From an uncultured Prevotellaceae bacterium (GTDB lineage: Bacteria; Bacteroidota; Bacteroidia; Bacteroidales; Muribaculaceae), in assembly GCA_947306175.1 (NCBI GenBank), contig CAMZFV010000021.1:1-49869 (forward strand): a stretch of DNA of 49,869 nt, in the 5' to 3' direction. Below, piece after piece: positions 15,002-25,204 of this stretch (within the stretch, counting starts at the first letter, position 1; the number at the start of each line of letters is the position of its first letter). Position numbers and translations under genes: made by a program. The notes under the pieces were generated by a model. It had not been told where the DNA came from and made no database searches. It saw nothing but the letters and a program-made list of their open reading frames with translations.

Positions 15002-17590
15002 ATGAATTTCAACAATTTTACTATCAAAGCACAGGAAGTTGTCCAAAAAGCTGTTCTGCTGACACGTGGCAACGGCAATCAGGCTGTAGAGCCTGAACAC
15101 CTGCTCAAGGCCGTTATGACCGAGGGCGATGCCGTGGTACGCTTCATCTTCCAGAAGTTGGACATCAACCCTGTTAACGTAGAGCGGCCGTTGGAAGCCG
15201 CATTGAAGAGTTTGGCGCACGTCAGCGGTGGTGAACCTTATTTGAGCAATGACGCCAGCAAGGTGCTGGAGAAAGCCAACGATATCGCCAACAAGGGCGG
15301 TGATCAGTATGTGACCGTCGAGGCCATTTTAATGGCGCTGTTTGAGGTCAAGTCTTCGGTGTCCTCCATTCTCAAGGATGCAGGCATGACCCGTGATGAC
15401 CTGAAGGCCGCTATTGACGAATTGCGCAAGGGCAAGAATGCTACTTCCCAGAGTGCTGAGGAACAGTACAACGCCCTGAACAAATATGCGATTAACCTCA
15501 ACGAGCGTGCCCGTCAAGGCAAACTCGACCCTGTTATCGGACGTGACGATGAAATCCGCCGTGTGTTGCAGATTCTCAGTCGCCGTACCAAGAACAACCC
15601 CATCCTCATCGGCGAGCCGGGTACTGGTAAAACCGCCATCGTCGAGGGTCTAGCGCAACGCATCGTACGTGGTGACGTACCCGAGAACCTGAAGATGAAA
15701 CAGGTCTATTCGCTCGACATGGGCGCCTTGATTGCCGGAGCCAAGTATCAAGGCGAATTTGAGGAACGTCTCAAGTCGGTGATTAACGAGATCACACAGG
15801 CCAATGGCGAAATCATCCTATTTATCGATGAGATCCACACCCTCGTGGGTGCCGGCAAGAGCAGTGGTGCCATGGATGCCGCCAACATCCTCAAGCCTGC
15901 TTTGGCCCGTGGAGATCTGCGCAGCATCGGTGCAACAACCCTCGATGAGTACCAAAAGTACTTTGAGAAGGACAAGGCTTTGGAGCGTCGTTTCCAGATT
16001 GTCATGGTTGATGAACCTGACGAGGAGAGTTCTATTGCTATCCTGCGTGGCTTGAAGGAGAAATACGAAAATCATCACAAGGTTCGCATCAAAGATGATG
16101 CCATCATAGCTGCTGTGCAGCTGAGCCAGCGCTACATCAGCGACCGTTTCCTGCCCGACAAGGCGATTGACCTTATCGACGAAGCAGCTGCCAAGTTGCG
16201 TATCGAGATGGACAGTGTGCCTCAGGGTCTTGACGAGATTTCCCGCAAAATCTCACAGCTCGAGATTGAGCGTGCCGCCATCAAGCGTGACGGTGACGAG
16301 ACCCGCATCGCTGACCTGGATAAGCAGATTGCCGAGCTTAAGGACCGCGAGAGCGACTACAACGCTAAGTGGAAGAACGAGAAGGAGCTGATCAACAAGA
16401 TCCAGCAGAACAAAATCGACATTGAGCACCTCAACTTTGAGGCTGAGCGTGCTGAGCGCAACGGCGATTATGGTCGTGTGGCTGAGATCCGCTACTCCCT
16501 CATCAAGCAGAAACAGGACGAGAACATCCAAATTCAGGAACGACTGCGCAACATGCAGGGTGACAAGGCGCTCATCAAAGAGGAAGTCGATAACGACGAC
16601 ATCGCCGAGATCGTTTCCCGCTGGACGGGCATCCCAGTGACCAAGATGCTCCAGAGCGAGAAAGAAAAGCTACTCCACCTTGAAGAGGAGTTGCACAAGC
16701 GTGTTGTGGGCCAAGACGATGCGATCAAGGCCATCAGCGATGCTGTGCGCCGCAGCCGTGCCGGTTTGAACGACCCACGCCGCCCAATTGGTTCATTCAT
16801 CTTCTTGGGTACGACGGGCGTCGGCAAGACCGAGTTGGCCAAGGCTCTCGCTGACTATATGTTCAACGACGAGAACATGATGACTCGCATCGACATGAGC
16901 GAGTACCAGGAGAAGTTCTCGGTGACCAGGCTTATCGGTTCGCCTCCCGGCTACGTAGGCTATGACGAAGGTGGCCAATTGACTGAGGCCGTTAGGCGCA
17001 AGCCATATTCGGTCGTCCTGTTCGACGAGATCGAGAAGGCCAATCCCGATGTGTTCAACGTCCTGCTGCAAGTGCTCGACGATGGCCGTCTGACCGACAA
17101 CAAGGGCCGCACAGTTAACTTCAAGAACACCATCATCATCATGACGAGCAACTTGGGCTCCAGCCTCATCCGTGAGCGCTTTGAGCACTTGACTGAGACC
17201 AACCGTGACGATATCATCGGCCGCACCCGCGACGATGTGATGGAGATGTTAAAGAAGACCATCCGTCCCGAGTTCCTCAACCGTATCGACGAGATCATCA
17301 TGTTCACGCCGCTCGATGAGGAACAGATCCGCCAGATTGTCGCCATGCAGCTCAACGGCGTCAAGAAGATGCTGGCCAAGAACGGTATCACGCTCGAGGC
17401 CACCGATGCTGCCATCCAGTTGTTAGCTAAGGCTGGCTATGATCCCGAGTTTGGCGCACGTCCCGTCAAGCGAGCCATCCAAGGTCTGGTGCTCAACCAG
17501 TTGAGTAAGGATATCATCGCCATGAAGGTCAACCGCGAGCATCCCATCATCATCGATGCCGATGGTGACCAGCTCATCTTCAAGAACTAA
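15002..17590 (+). CDS. clpB: ClpB disaggregase (Hsp100)
   Basis: An 862-residue hexameric AAA+ chaperone that, with DnaK, pulls aggregated proteins apart in the cytoplasm. It has the Clp N-terminal double repeat (about 1-145), NBD1 with Walker A GEPGTGKT at 204-211 and Walker [15 protein letters not shown], and the long coiled-coil middle domain (about 405-525) that separates ClpB from ClpA. NBD2 carries GTTGVGKT at 603-610, and the C-terminal D2 small domain ends LIFKN. The length is normal. No CIRCE operator or clear TAnnTTTG box is seen upstream, so heat-shock regulation is not resolved. It is monocistronic, with a strong terminator. Confidence 0.98.
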   Translation: MNFNNFTIKAQEVVQKAVLLTRGNGNQAVEPEHLLKAVMTEGDAVVRFIFQKLDINPVNVERPLEAALKSLAHVSGGEPYLSNDASKVLEKANDIANKGGDQYVTVEAILMALFEVKSSVSSILKDAGMTRDDLKAAIDELRKGKNATSQSAEEQYNALNKYAINLNERARQGKLDPVIGRDDEIRRVLQILSRRTKNNPILIGEPGTGKTAIVEGLAQRIVRGDVPENLKMKQVYSLDMGALIAGAKYQGEFEERLKSVINEITQANGEIILFIDEIHTLVGAGKSSGAMDAANILKPALARGDLRSIGATTLDEYQKYFEKDKALERRFQIVMVDEPDEESSIAILRGLKEKYENHHKVRIKDDAIIAAVQLSQRYISDRFLPDKAIDLIDEAAAKLRIEMDSVPQGLDEISRKISQLEIERAAIKRDGDETRIADLDKQIAELKDRESDYNAKWKNEKELINKIQQNKIDIEHLNFEAERAERNGDYGRVAEIRYSLIKQKQDENIQIQERLRNMQGDKALIKEEVDNDDIAEIVSRWTGIPVTKMLQSEKEKLLHLEEELHKRVVGQDDAIKAISDAVRRSRAGLNDPRRPIGSFIFLGTTGVGKTELAKALADYMFNDENMMTRIDMSEYQEKFSVTRLIGSPPGYVGYDEGGQLTEAVRRKPYSVVLFDEIEKANPDVFNVLLQVLDDGRLTDNKGRTVNFKNTIIIMTSNLGSSLIRERFEHLTETNRDDIIGRTRDDVMEMLKKTIRPEFLNRIDEIIMFTPLDEEQIRQIVAMQLNGVKKMLAKNGITLEATDAAIQLLAKAGYDPEFGARPVKRAIQGLVLNQLSKDIIAMKVNREHPIIIDADGDQLIFKN

Positions 17591-17615
17591 CGGTTAATCC
17601 ATCCTATTCAATAAC

Positions 17616-17649
17616 GCGGGCGACAGTGAAAAACTGCCGCCCGCTTTTT
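17616..17649 (+). terminator. Rho-independent terminator after clpB
   Basis: GCGGGCG-a-CAGT pairs with ACTG-c-CGCCCGC around a short A-rich loop, followed by TTTTT. Confidence 0.9.
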
Positions 17650-17668
17650 ATATCTCTATGGTAGTGGT

Positions 17669-18226
17669 TTAGAAGCCCAGGAATTCGGGGGTCATCTCTT
17701 CCAATGACATGCCTTTCAAGTCCTTGTCGCTGAGGACCATGTCATCGCGGTCGATGCGCCAATCGATAGCCAGGGCAGGGTCGTCGAAGCGGAGGGTTGC
17801 CTCGCTCTGCGGCGCGTAGATGTTGTCCACCTTGTATTGGAACTGGGCGACATCGCTCAGTACTACAAAGCCGTGGGCAAAGCCGCGAGGAATGAACAGT
17901 TGGCGGCCCGTCTCGGCATTTAGCTCGACGACAACGTGTTTCCCCCACGTGGGGCTGCCGTGGCGCAGATCAACGACCACGTCCAGGATGGTGCCTTGAG
18001 AAACGCGCACCAATTTGGCCTGGCTCCACTCGCCACGCTGGAAGTGCAGACCACGCAGCACTCCCTTGGTCGAGAACGACTCGTTGTCCTGTACGAAATC
18101 TACATGACCGACAATCCCGTCGAACTCCGCCTGCTTGTACACCTCACAGAAGTAGCCCCGCTTATCGCCAAATCTCTTGGGCTCAATCACCCAAACGCCT
18201 TTAATGTCCTGTTCAATAAATGCCAT
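17669..18226 (-). CDS. rfbC: dTDP-4-dehydrorhamnose 3,5-epimerase
   Basis: A 185-residue cupin enzyme of dTDP-L-rhamnose synthesis. It epimerises C3 and C5 of dTDP-4-keto-6-deoxyglucose. The family motifs are present: KRFGDKRGYFCEVY, NESFSTKGVLRGLHFQ with the catalytic His, LDVVVDLRHGSPTWGKH, LFIPRGFAHGFVVLSD, and the YKVDNIYAPQSE region with the catalytic Tyr. The length is normal. rfbA, rfbB and rfbD are not adjacent, and the divergent neighbour is a GlmU-like nucleotidyltransferase. A −7 box lies 29 nt upstream. Confidence 0.96.
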   Translation of the reverse strand: MAFIEQDIKGVWVIEPKRFGDKRGYFCEVYKQAEFDGIVGHVDFVQDNESFSTKGVLRGLHFQRGEWSQAKLVRVSQGTILDVVVDLRHGSPTWGKHVVVELNAETGRQLFIPRGFAHGFVVLSDVAQFQYKVDNIYAPQSEATLRFDDPALAIDWRIDRDDMVLSDKDLKGMSLEEMTPEFLGF

Positions 18227-18255
18227 GCCCCATTATTGTTAACAAAAATGTGGTG

Positions 18256-18263
18256 CAAAGATA
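18256..18263 (-). promoter_or_regulatory. −7 box for rfbC
   Basis: TATCTTTG on the minus strand, 29 nt before the rfbC ATG. Confidence 0.65.
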
Positions 18264-18306
18264 GCCATTTTACCTCATCGATGCAACATTATTCAAGAAA
18301 AACCAG

Positions 18307-18314
18307 TACTTTTG
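18307..18314 (+). promoter_or_regulatory. −7 box for the GlmU-like gene
   Basis: TACTTTTG, 25 nt before the ATG at 18340, back-to-back with the rfbC promoter. Confidence 0.65.
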
Positions 18315-18339
18315 CCCCGCAAATCTAAAATGTGACACA

Positions 18340-19536
18340 ATGAAGAAGACCGTCCGCAATGTCATCCTCTTTGACGACAACGAGGTGCGCAAGCAACTGT
18401 TGCCGTTTACATATACCCGTCCCACCGCCATGTTGCGCTTGGGCATCACCACCATCAGCGAGAAATGGCAGGCTGTGCTCGGTGAGGCCACCTACAGTTA
18501 CCTCACCGTGCCTTATCTCAAGAAGAAGTTCCCGCTTCACGTGCGCCGCACCACTAACCTGATGGTCGCTGGTCACGTCATTCCCACACCCAAGCTTGCT
18601 GAGATGGTACTAGCCCTTGAGCCAGGGGATGCTCTCATGGTGGGGGAGGAACTCATCGCCTTCAACGGCACAGCACGTGACTATGACATGCGGCACTATA
18701 CGCGTGTGCTTTACCCCAAGCGCAAGCCCATTGTGATCCGTCACCTTTATGACATCTTTGAGTTCAATGGCGAGGTGCTTGCCCAGGACTTCAAGCGTCT
18801 CACAGCAGGGCGTGTGTCACAGCCTCTGTCAGCGACCAATACGGTTATCGGTGACCCCGCAAAAATCTTTGTCGAGGAGGGCGCATACGTTGAGGGTGCC
18901 ATGCTTAACACCAATGGTGGCCCCATCTACATCGGCAAAGATGTTGAGATTATGGAAGGAGCTTGTATTCGAGGCGGCTTTGCTGCTTGTCATGACGCCA
19001 AGGTGCGCATCGGCGCCAAGGTCTATGGCGCGACAACACTCGGTCCGCATGTTAAAATCGGTGGCGAGGTCGAAAACACTATCTTTATCGGCTACAGCAA
19101 CAAGGCGCACGACGGCTTCCTCGGCGATGCCGTCATCGGCGAGTGGTGTAACATCGGCGGCGGCACATCGGCTAGCAACCTCAAGAACGACTACGGCGAA
19201 ATCAAGCTCTGGAACTATGCCACCAAGCGATTTGAGCGCACGGGCCTGCAGTTCTGCGGCCTCTTTATGGGCGACCACAGTAAGATCGGTGTCAACGGCA
19301 TGATCAACACCGCTACCGTCCTGGGTGTTGGCGTCAACATCCATGGCGCGGGCTTTCCCCGCAACTTCGTTGCATCCTTCCAGGAGGGCAGTTCTGCCGC
19401 AGGTTTCAAGGATGTTCCCCTCGAGACTTTCTTCACAATTGCCCAGCGCGTGATGGCCCGTCGCAACATCCCTCTCACCGATGTGGAGCGCGACATCTAT
19501 AAAGCAATCTACAATATCCGCGACCGCTATAAGTAG
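18340..19536 (+). CDS. GlmU-like sugar nucleotidyltransferase with left-handed beta-helix
   Basis: A 398-residue protein. The N-terminal part (about 1-180; NVILFDDNEVRKQLLPFTYTRP) matches the NTP_transf_4 type of sugar nucleotidyltransferase seen throughout Bacteroidetes. The C-terminal part (about 180-345) shows hexapeptide-repeat turns of a left-handed beta-helix (GPIYIGKDVEIMEGACIRGG, GEWCNIGGGTSASNLKNDYG, GVGVNIHGAGFPRN), as in GlmU and acetyltransferases. It probably activates or acetylates a sugar phosphate for envelope glycans. The substrate is unknown. It is divergent from rfbC, which supports a sugar-nucleotide role. The N-terminal pyrophosphorylase loop is short relative to true GlmU. 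Confidence 0.82.
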   Translation: MKKTVRNVILFDDNEVRKQLLPFTYTRPTAMLRLGITTISEKWQAVLGEATYSYLTVPYLKKKFPLHVRRTTNLMVAGHVIPTPKLAEMVLALEPGDALMVGEELIAFNGTARDYDMRHYTRVLYPKRKPIVIRHLYDIFEFNGEVLAQDFKRLTAGRVSQPLSATNTVIGDPAKIFVEEGAYVEGAMLNTNGGPIYIGKDVEIMEGACIRGGFAACHDAKVRIGAKVYGATTLGPHVKIGGEVENTIFIGYSNKAHDGFLGDAVIGEWCNIGGGTSASNLKNDYGEIKLWNYATKRFERTGLQFCGLFMGDHSKIGVNGMINTATVLGVGVNIHGAGFPRNFVASFQEGSSAAGFKDVPLETFFTIAQRVMARRNIPLTDVERDIYKAIYNIRDRYK

Positions 19537-19567
19537 GCTAATAGGAATCCATGTTCATTGAAAGACG

Positions 19568-19591
19568 AGAGACGCAAAATTTTGCGTCTCT
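19568..19591. repeat. GAGACGCAA palindrome, copy 2
   Basis: A perfect 24-bp palindrome, AGAGACGCAAAA with its complement TTTTGCGTCTCT, in the gap between two convergent genes. Same element as at 7632 and 39712. Confidence 0.85.
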
Positions 19592-19623
19592 ATAATTCTT
19601 GTGGTAAACATTAAGCATGTAGC

Positions 19624-21237
19624 TTAGAAGCCTTTCCAGGTTTGGAGCCAAAAGTCGTGGGCGAGTTGTTGCCAACGATAGGCGGCGGCTCCTAACATGT
19701 CGGACGTGTAATCATTGAGGTATTTTGCGGCTTTCTTGCTATCCTCGCTGTTGATGTCCTGCCATGTCTTTTCAACCATGGGGAGCTCGTGGAGACCTTT
19801 TTGCAAGAAGTGGTCGCGAGCGGGTTCCAGAGTTTTGCGGAATACACCCCAACGGAGTGAAGCAAGACGATTGGCCTTACGGAATTGCCATAGCACAGTG
19901 TTGTCGTCTTCGGCTTTGTGTCCACAAATCTTCATCGATGCAGGCAAATCGGTGTTGCCGCAGAAAACGGGGAAGCGGGGGCTCTGACCAGGGTTATCAA
20001 AAGCTATCCACGCCACTCCGCCAATTTCATCAGGGAGCCATGACCGCAGTTGGATGACGGTGCTATATGAGCACCATGGCACGCTGACGGTGCGTGTCCA
20101 CTTCATTGCCGAGTCACCCATGGCATAGAACATCGCGAGCTGTTCGTTGGTAATCCAGGGGTTGGCAACGGGAGAGACGATACTGTCCGGCTCATTCTCA
20201 ACAAGGTTACCCTGCTTGTCCTTGCGCTTGGGATTGGGAATCTGATGGCGGGCGCTTAGGTCAAGCGATGTGCCCTCATAGTAGCTACCAAGTAAACGCG
20301 ACACATCCTCTACACTCACCTTCTTGTCGGGCTTAACACTCACGGGCAGATTCTCGATACTGTCCGTCAGATTGAGTGATGGCGCAAGTTGCTGCATGAT
20401 GTAGAGTTCGCGAATGCTGTAGTTTTTGACTTGCTTGAGATAGTTAGCGCCACTATATGCTTTCCAGAAACAGAAGGGTTCCTTGCCGTCCCACAGTTTT
20501 AGCTTCTTGGCCACATCAAACACGTTGTCCGAGGCCATATAGTGGTCTGGGTCATTCAAGTCGAGATAGCCGATGCGGGAAATGTTGGCCGAAACGGCAA
20601 TCTCGTCGTCAGGAATGCGTACGGCAGCCCATACGCCACCCACCTTCTTGGGGCCCTCGCCGAAGATCTCAAACAGCCAAGCCTCATCCTTATCGGCAAT
20701 GGTAAGGCACTCGCCACTATCGCCATAGCCGTATTTCTTAACCAATTCGCCCATCAGGCGGATAGCATCGCGGGCGGTAGTACAACGCTCCAGCGCAATA
20801 CGTGAGAGCTCCTCAATCATAAAAATGCCCGCCTTGTTGCGCAGAGTGTCACGTCCCGATATGGTAGTCTCACCCATGGCCAACTGCTTCTCATTGAGGC
20901 AGGGATAGGCAGTATCGAGGAAGCGATAGGTGTGGCGCACCTGCGGAATGACACCAAGGCACGGCATCGATGTGCTGTCGGCGGCTGATTGGGTGTGAAA
21001 GCGGTTGCGATAGACGGCAGTTACCGTGTCTCGCTCATAGTCACGGGCGGGCACAATGGCCATCCAAGTGCGGTAACGGGCATCACAGGTGTGGGAAGTG
21101 ATGACCGATCCATCGGCGCTGGCCAGCTTACCAACCATGATACTGGTGCAGGATTCAGTCAAACGCTCAGCCTCGTGGGCATTACTGTTTACGCTAAGGG
21201 CCATGATCAGGATGGCAAGAAGGAAGGTCGGTTTCAT
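19624..21237 (-). CDS. C69-family dipeptidase, secreted
   Basis: A 537-residue Ntn peptidase of the PepD/dipeptidase-A family. A signal peptide (about 1-20) and a short propeptide precede Cys30 (ESC|TSIMVGKLASADGSVI), the expected autoproteolytic N-terminal nucleophile. Family motifs follow: TSHTCDARYRTW, ARDAIRLMGELVKKYGYGD, SGECLTIADKDEAWLFEI, and the C-terminal VAWIAFDNPGQSPRFPVF. It should cleave dipeptides in the periplasm or outside the cell. It is monocistronic with a −7 box at 21275-21282. Its predicted 5' leader consists largely of a 7-bp TAG array. It shares its fold class with the C45-like gene at 10702. Confidence 0.92.
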   Translation of the reverse strand: MKPTFLLAILIMALSVNSNAHEAERLTESCTSIMVGKLASADGSVITSHTCDARYRTWMAIVPARDYERDTVTAVYRNRFHTQSAADSTSMPCLGVIPQVRHTYRFLDTAYPCLNEKQLAMGETTISGRDTLRNKAGIFMIEELSRIALERCTTARDAIRLMGELVKKYGYGDSGECLTIADKDEAWLFEIFGEGPKKVGGVWAAVRIPDDEIAVSANISRIGYLDLNDPDHYMASDNVFDVAKKLKLWDGKEPFCFWKAYSGANYLKQVKNYSIRELYIMQQLAPSLNLTDSIENLPVSVKPDKKVSVEDVSRLLGSYYEGTSLDLSARHQIPNPKRKDKQGNLVENEPDSIVSPVANPWITNEQLAMFYAMGDSAMKWTRTVSVPWCSYSTVIQLRSWLPDEIGGVAWIAFDNPGQSPRFPVFCGNTDLPASMKICGHKAEDDNTVLWQFRKANRLASLRWGVFRKTLEPARDHFLQKGLHELPMVEKTWQDINSEDSKKAAKYLNDYTSDMLGAAAYRWQQLAHDFWLQTWKGF

Positions 21238-21242
21238 ATTTT

Positions 21243-21266
21243 TAGTTATTAGTTTCTAGTTGTTAG
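21243..21266. repeat. 7-bp-period TAG array, copy 5
   Basis: TAG at 21243, 21250, 21257 and 21264, with drifting spacer bases. It lies between the −7 box and ATG of the C69 dipeptidase gene, so it would be transcribed (as CTA repeats) in the leader. Confidence 0.75.
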
Positions 21267-21274
21267 CGGAGTTG

Positions 21275-21282
21275 CAAAGATA
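21275..21282 (-). promoter_or_regulatory. −7 box for the C69 dipeptidase
   Basis: TATCTTTG on the minus strand, 37 nt before the ATG at 21237. Confidence 0.6.
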
Positions 21283-21317
21283 GTGATTATTTGGAAAATG
21301 GGCGCATTGGAGACATG

Positions 21318-21350
21318 AAAAAGCAGCCCCGCACTCATGTGCAGGGCCGC
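21318..21350 (-). terminator. Rho-independent terminator of the secreted repeat-protein gene
   Basis: On the minus strand GCGGCCCTGCAC pairs with GTGCGGGGCTGC (12 bp, two wobbles, 4-nt loop), followed by TTTTT. Confidence 0.9.
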
Positions 21351-21385
21351 CATATTAAAATCTCAATCGGACTGAAGCGGGTGAA

Positions 21386-23641
21386 TTACTTCACATAGTA
21401 CTTCACGCCGTTGTGGATGTAGATACCGGGCTGAGTGGGAGCAGCAACACGACGACCGTCGATGGTGTACCATACGCCGTTATCCTCGCCGTCAACATTC
21501 AACTCCTTAACACCGGTGTGCTTTCTCGTGATGCTGAACGTGCCGATCGAGGTCTCATCGATGCCATAGTAGTGGTCGGTCTCGGTAACAATCACGAATA
21601 CCTCATAGGTACCAATCTCGGTAGGAGGCTCGGTTGACCTCACATGTGTGGTGGTGTTCTCATAGATTACAGTGAGTTCGCCATCACCAACAACCAACTG
21701 AACGTCCACACCATGGGGTTGGCCATCATGGGTCACATCCTGAGGTTGGTCATAGTCGATTAAGCTCTGAATCTTGTAAATGGTGAAGGTACCATAAGAT
21801 GTGTTGGGAAGGTCATTGTAGTTCACAGAGTTGATTACCTCAACGAATACCTCATAGGTACCAGGCTCAACGGGAGCATTCTCAGTAGCCTCGCGGGTAT
21901 CCTTTTTCACATAGGTTATCACAATATCACCGTCGCCAACCAAGAGCACAGCGGTTGCAGCATGTTCCTCGCCATCATATACGCAATCCTCAGGGATGGT
22001 AACACTGATTACAGTCTCAGCCAGGCCTATGGTGAAGGTGCCATAAGAAGTATTGGGAAGGTCATTGTAGTTCACAGAGTTGATTACCTCAACAAATACC
22101 TCATAGGTGCCAGGCTCAACGGGAGCATTCTCAGAAACCTCGCCAGTCTCGGTGTTCTTGTAGGTTATCACAATCTGACCGTCACCGACAACGAGTTCAG
22201 CAGTGGCAGCATGCTCCTCGGCATCATAGATGCAATCCTCGGGGATGGTAACATTGATTTCGCTCTCACCCTTCAGGATTGAGAACTCTACTTCGTTAAT
22301 GCCGATGGTATTATCGGCAAATACACCCTCGATGCCGTAGGTGTAGTCACCGGGCAAGGTGTAGGCTCCATCCTCACCAATGGTGAAGGGTTCAACGTTA
22401 TCAATGGTTACCTCGTAGATCTGAGGCTGGCCATTGTAAATGCGATCCTCAAGACCGTTGACTTCAATGGAACGAACGTCAATCCATGAGAGGCCATTCA
22501 TTGGGGTGATGTTGTCCAGACCGTCGTTGAAGCGGAGCGCAAGCACGTGGTCGGTGTCACGATTCTCGTTGAAGAGCATGTTGAAGTTCAGATCAAAGTT
22601 CTCACCAGAAACCAGAGCTGTGGGGATGCGGTGCCAGGTGTTCTCGTCATCTACCTGATACTCGATGTAACCATTCTGGCCATAGGGGTGCTCATAGTAG
22701 CCCCATACGTGAGCGGGATGCTCAACGCTGAGGTCATTCCACCCATCAAAGTTGATGGCCTCAACCTCATACTCGAAGCGGTCGTCACCGGGGATGAAGG
22801 GTTCCTCATACTCAATCTCACCAACGCTGATTACCCAAGACAGTACAAGGGTTTCGTGTGGGCCGATTTCGCGGTTCTTCCAGCAGAAGCCCAGACCACA
22901 GTCATAGCTATTGCTATTCTCCACCATGTAGTTATCGATGTCGGTATCATAGTTACCAACAATCTGGTTAGGGGTGTAGTTGTTCGCATAAAAACCGAAC
23001 CAATAGTCATCCTTGGGAACTGCACCCGTAACCCCTTCGCCAAAGAGTGCGCACAACAGCGGCGAATTGGCAGCAGTAGAGTGTTTCATCTTGATGCCGT
23101 AAACATCGTCCAGAGAGTTTTTCAGGCGCTCCAACGGAGCACGGTCGTTGTCACCAATCATGATGTCGCCCCAAACGCCCGCATTGATTTTCACAGCTTC
23201 ATCGTTGTCGTTGGTAAAGGTGTAAATGATCCTTGCAGCCACATCACCTTGAGGTTCAAGGCTCGTTAAGCAGGTCACACCATTGGAGTAGGTACCGGTT
23301 TCAGCGTTCACCTGAACTGCAGGGTTGCCATCAACCTGGAAAGCGCTAAGGAAGCCAGCACCAGCTCTTTTGGGCCAAATACCAAAGATAATACCATTTT
23401 TCTCATAGGTCGAAGAATAGTATTGGCCATTGATTTCACCCAGGATGCTGACGCCAACAATATCACCAGGGCCTGCTGCATTACGTTCAGTGATGCTGTA
23501 ATAGATGGAGGTGTTACCCAACTGCGTGAACCCCGAGGGGAGATCGTCAAAGATTGCAGAACGCATCGGCTCCTTCTGCTGAGCATTCATAGCGAATGAG
23601 CCAGCTATCAAGAGCAGCAAAAGAATGGAATTTTTTTTCAT
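21386..23641 (-). CDS. Secreted repeat protein with type IX-like C-terminal sorting tail
   Basis: 751 residues from ATG 23641, chosen because MKKNSILLLLLIAGSFAMNAQ is a clear signal peptide; an in-frame ATG at 23686 adds 15 non-signal residues. The N-terminal half is a large beta-rich domain of unknown type (about 20-430). Three tandem 83-residue units follow, each ending YGTFTI/GTFSIT and carrying VxPGTYEVFV or TEIGTYEVFV. These look like immunoglobulin-like MBG-type repeats. The tail (VWYTIDGRRVAAPTQPGIYI, then NGVKYYVK) is the type A C-terminal signal of proteins exported by the type IX system and attached to the surface. Two of the repeats are nearly identical at DNA level (period 249 bp). 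The function beyond surface display is unknown. Confidence 0.85.
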   Translation of the reverse strand: MKKNSILLLLLIAGSFAMNAQQKEPMRSAIFDDLPSGFTQLGNTSIYYSITERNAAGPGDIVGVSILGEINGQYYSSTYEKNGIIFGIWPKRAGAGFLSAFQVDGNPAVQVNAETGTYSNGVTCLTSLEPQGDVAARIIYTFTNDNDEAVKINAGVWGDIMIGDNDRAPLERLKNSLDDVYGIKMKHSTAANSPLLCALFGEGVTGAVPKDDYWFGFYANNYTPNQIVGNYDTDIDNYMVENSNSYDCGLGFCWKNREIGPHETLVLSWVISVGEIEYEEPFIPGDDRFEYEVEAINFDGWNDLSVEHPAHVWGYYEHPYGQNGYIEYQVDDENTWHRIPTALVSGENFDLNFNMLFNENRDTDHVLALRFNDGLDNITPMNGLSWIDVRSIEVNGLEDRIYNGQPQIYEVTIDNVEPFTIGEDGAYTLPGDYTYGIEGVFADNTIGINEVEFSILKGESEINVTIPEDCIYDAEEHAATAELVVGDGQIVITYKNTETGEVSENAPVEPGTYEVFVEVINSVNYNDLPNTSYGTFTIGLAETVISVTIPEDCVYDGEEHAATAVLLVGDGDIVITYVKKDTREATENAPVEPGTYEVFVEVINSVNYNDLPNTSYGTFTIYKIQSLIDYDQPQDVTHDGQPHGVDVQLVVGDGELTVIYENTTTHVRSTEPPTEIGTYEVFVIVTETDHYYGIDETSIGTFSITRKHTGVKELNVDGEDNGVWYTIDGRRVAAPTQPGIYIHNGVKYYVK
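21780..22270 (-). repeat. Tandem 249-bp coding repeats in the secreted protein
   Basis: Matching blocks start at 21782 and 22031, exactly 249 bp (83 codons) apart, with only scattered differences over more than 100 bp. A third, more diverged unit lies at about 21530-21780. Confidence 0.8.
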
Positions 23642-23757
23642 AATTACAATGGTTTTAGCGTTGTTAGTAAAAGTTAATAAATTCATTTATAGTATTATAG
23701 AGTAAATATCTAGTAAACATCCTATCTGCCACTCATTCATCCATGAAATGACTGATA

Positions 23758-23765
23758 CAAAAATA
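23758..23765 (-). promoter_or_regulatory. Possible −7 box for the secreted repeat protein
   Basis: TATTTTTG on the minus strand fits TAnnTTTG but sits in AT-rich DNA. It implies a leader of about 115 nt. Confidence 0.35.
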
Positions 23766-23884
23766 CACTAACTATTCAAAAGAATAGCAAATAATTGTGT
23801 TAATAAATTATAATTTGATAGTTTTTTTGGCGATTTGAATAAAAAAACTATAATTTATACCATATATCAAATGAATTATAATCT

Positions 23885-25204
23885 TTACCGCATCAGGATT
23901 TCAACAATGGTATCCACTCCCGTGGGAACGGCAGGAAGCTGGACAGTGATACCGTCACCAATGGATGTGTAGCGTAGTTTTTCCTTTCCACTGAAAAGTC
24001 TCACCTGCTTGACACGTTTACCGTTCAATGGCAGATAGAGGGCATCGTCCTTGAGATTGAGGATGTGGACATAGAGGGTATTGCCACGCTGGGTGGTCAC
24101 ACCCCAGTCGTGAGGAGGGATGATGCCGCCTCGCGTGCCGTAGATACTTTCCCCATTGAGGCGCATCCACTCGCCCAACTGGTGCAATCGTTCAACAGCC
24201 TCGGTGGGCAGGCAACCGTCAGGACGTGGTCCCACATTGATGAGCAGGTTGCCGTTACGTCCCGCTGCACGCACGAGGGTGCGGATGATCTCGTCACCGC
24301 TCTTGTAGTTCTTGTCGGTAATGCGGTAACCCCATGTGCGGTTCATCGTCATGCAGGTCTCCAAGGGCAACTGACTGATGCCGTTGTCGCCTGAATAGCC
24401 TGCGGTGTTCTCGCCAGGGACATCCTGCTCAAAAATCTGGATGTCTTCTCCTGGGAAAGGCACCTCGTGGTGGTTGTTGCCGATGAGGCAGGCGGGCTGC
24501 AGGCGATGGATGAGGGTATATTGCTCGTCGAGCTGCCAATCAAATGGAGTCGGGTCGGTATCGTGTTCCCACTTGCCGTCGAACCAGATGGCGCCGATGG
24601 GGCCGTAGTTGGTCAACAACTCGGTCAACTGGTCGTTCATGAACTTGTAGTACTGCGGCCAGTTGTTGGTAGAAGGGTCGTGAGGCAGCTCCTTCTGGTG
24701 ACGGCCCAAAGGATAGTCCAAGCGGTGCCAGTCGAGGTGGGAATAGTAGAAATGCAACTTGATGCCGTGGCGCTGGCAAGCGTCAGCGAGTTCCTTGAGG
24801 ACATCACGCTTGAAGGGGGTGGCATCGACTATATTGTAGTCGCTAGCTGCGGTCTTGAACATTGAGAAACCGTCGTGGTGGCGCGAGGTAATGGTGATGT
24901 AACGTGCGCCAGCGTCCTTGATAGTACGCACCCACTCGTCGGCATCAAAGCGTGAGGGATAGAAACCCGCAGGCAGCTGGGCATACTCGTCACGGTCGAT
25001 GTGCTTGTTGAGCATCACCCACTCACCATCGGCCAGCATGGAATACACGCCCCAGTGGATGAATACACCCAATTTGTTGTCTTGGAACTCCTGACGGGCA
25101 CGCAAGTTCTCTTCGGTGGGTGTGTAAACGGTCTGCTGAGCGGCCATACCCAGCCATGCTGTAAACGCCAGCGCAAAAGCTAAAGAGACTTTACTGAGAA
25201 ACAT
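23885..25204 (-). CDS. GH29 alpha-L-fucosidase, secreted
   Basis: A 439-residue glycoside hydrolase removing terminal alpha-L-fucose from glycans such as mucin or milk oligosaccharides. A signal peptide (about 1-22) is followed by the GH29 barrel: KLGVFIHWGVYS at 44-55, SRHHDGFSMF at 107-116, and GPIGAIWFDG at 201-210 with nucleophile Asp209. A further conserved segment GRNGNLLINVGPRPDG and a short C-terminal beta domain complete it. The ATG overlaps the last 14 bp of the upstream carboxylesterase gene, so the two are translationally coupled. The fucosidase plus esterase pairing suggests joint attack on decorated host or plant glycans, which is inference. Confidence 0.95.
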   Translation of the reverse strand: MFLSKVSLAFALAFTAWLGMAAQQTVYTPTEENLRARQEFQDNKLGVFIHWGVYSMLADGEWVMLNKHIDRDEYAQLPAGFYPSRFDADEWVRTIKDAGARYITITSRHHDGFSMFKTAASDYNIVDATPFKRDVLKELADACQRHGIKLHFYYSHLDWHRLDYPLGRHQKELPHDPSTNNWPQYYKFMNDQLTELLTNYGPIGAIWFDGKWEHDTDPTPFDWQLDEQYTLIHRLQPACLIGNNHHEVPFPGEDIQIFEQDVPGENTAGYSGDNGISQLPLETCMTMNRTWGYRITDKNYKSGDEIIRTLVRAAGRNGNLLINVGPRPDGCLPTEAVERLHQLGEWMRLNGESIYGTRGGIIPPHDWGVTTQRGNTLYVHILNLKDDALYLPLNGKRVKQVRLFSGKEKLRYTSIGDGITVQLPAVPTGVDTIVEILMR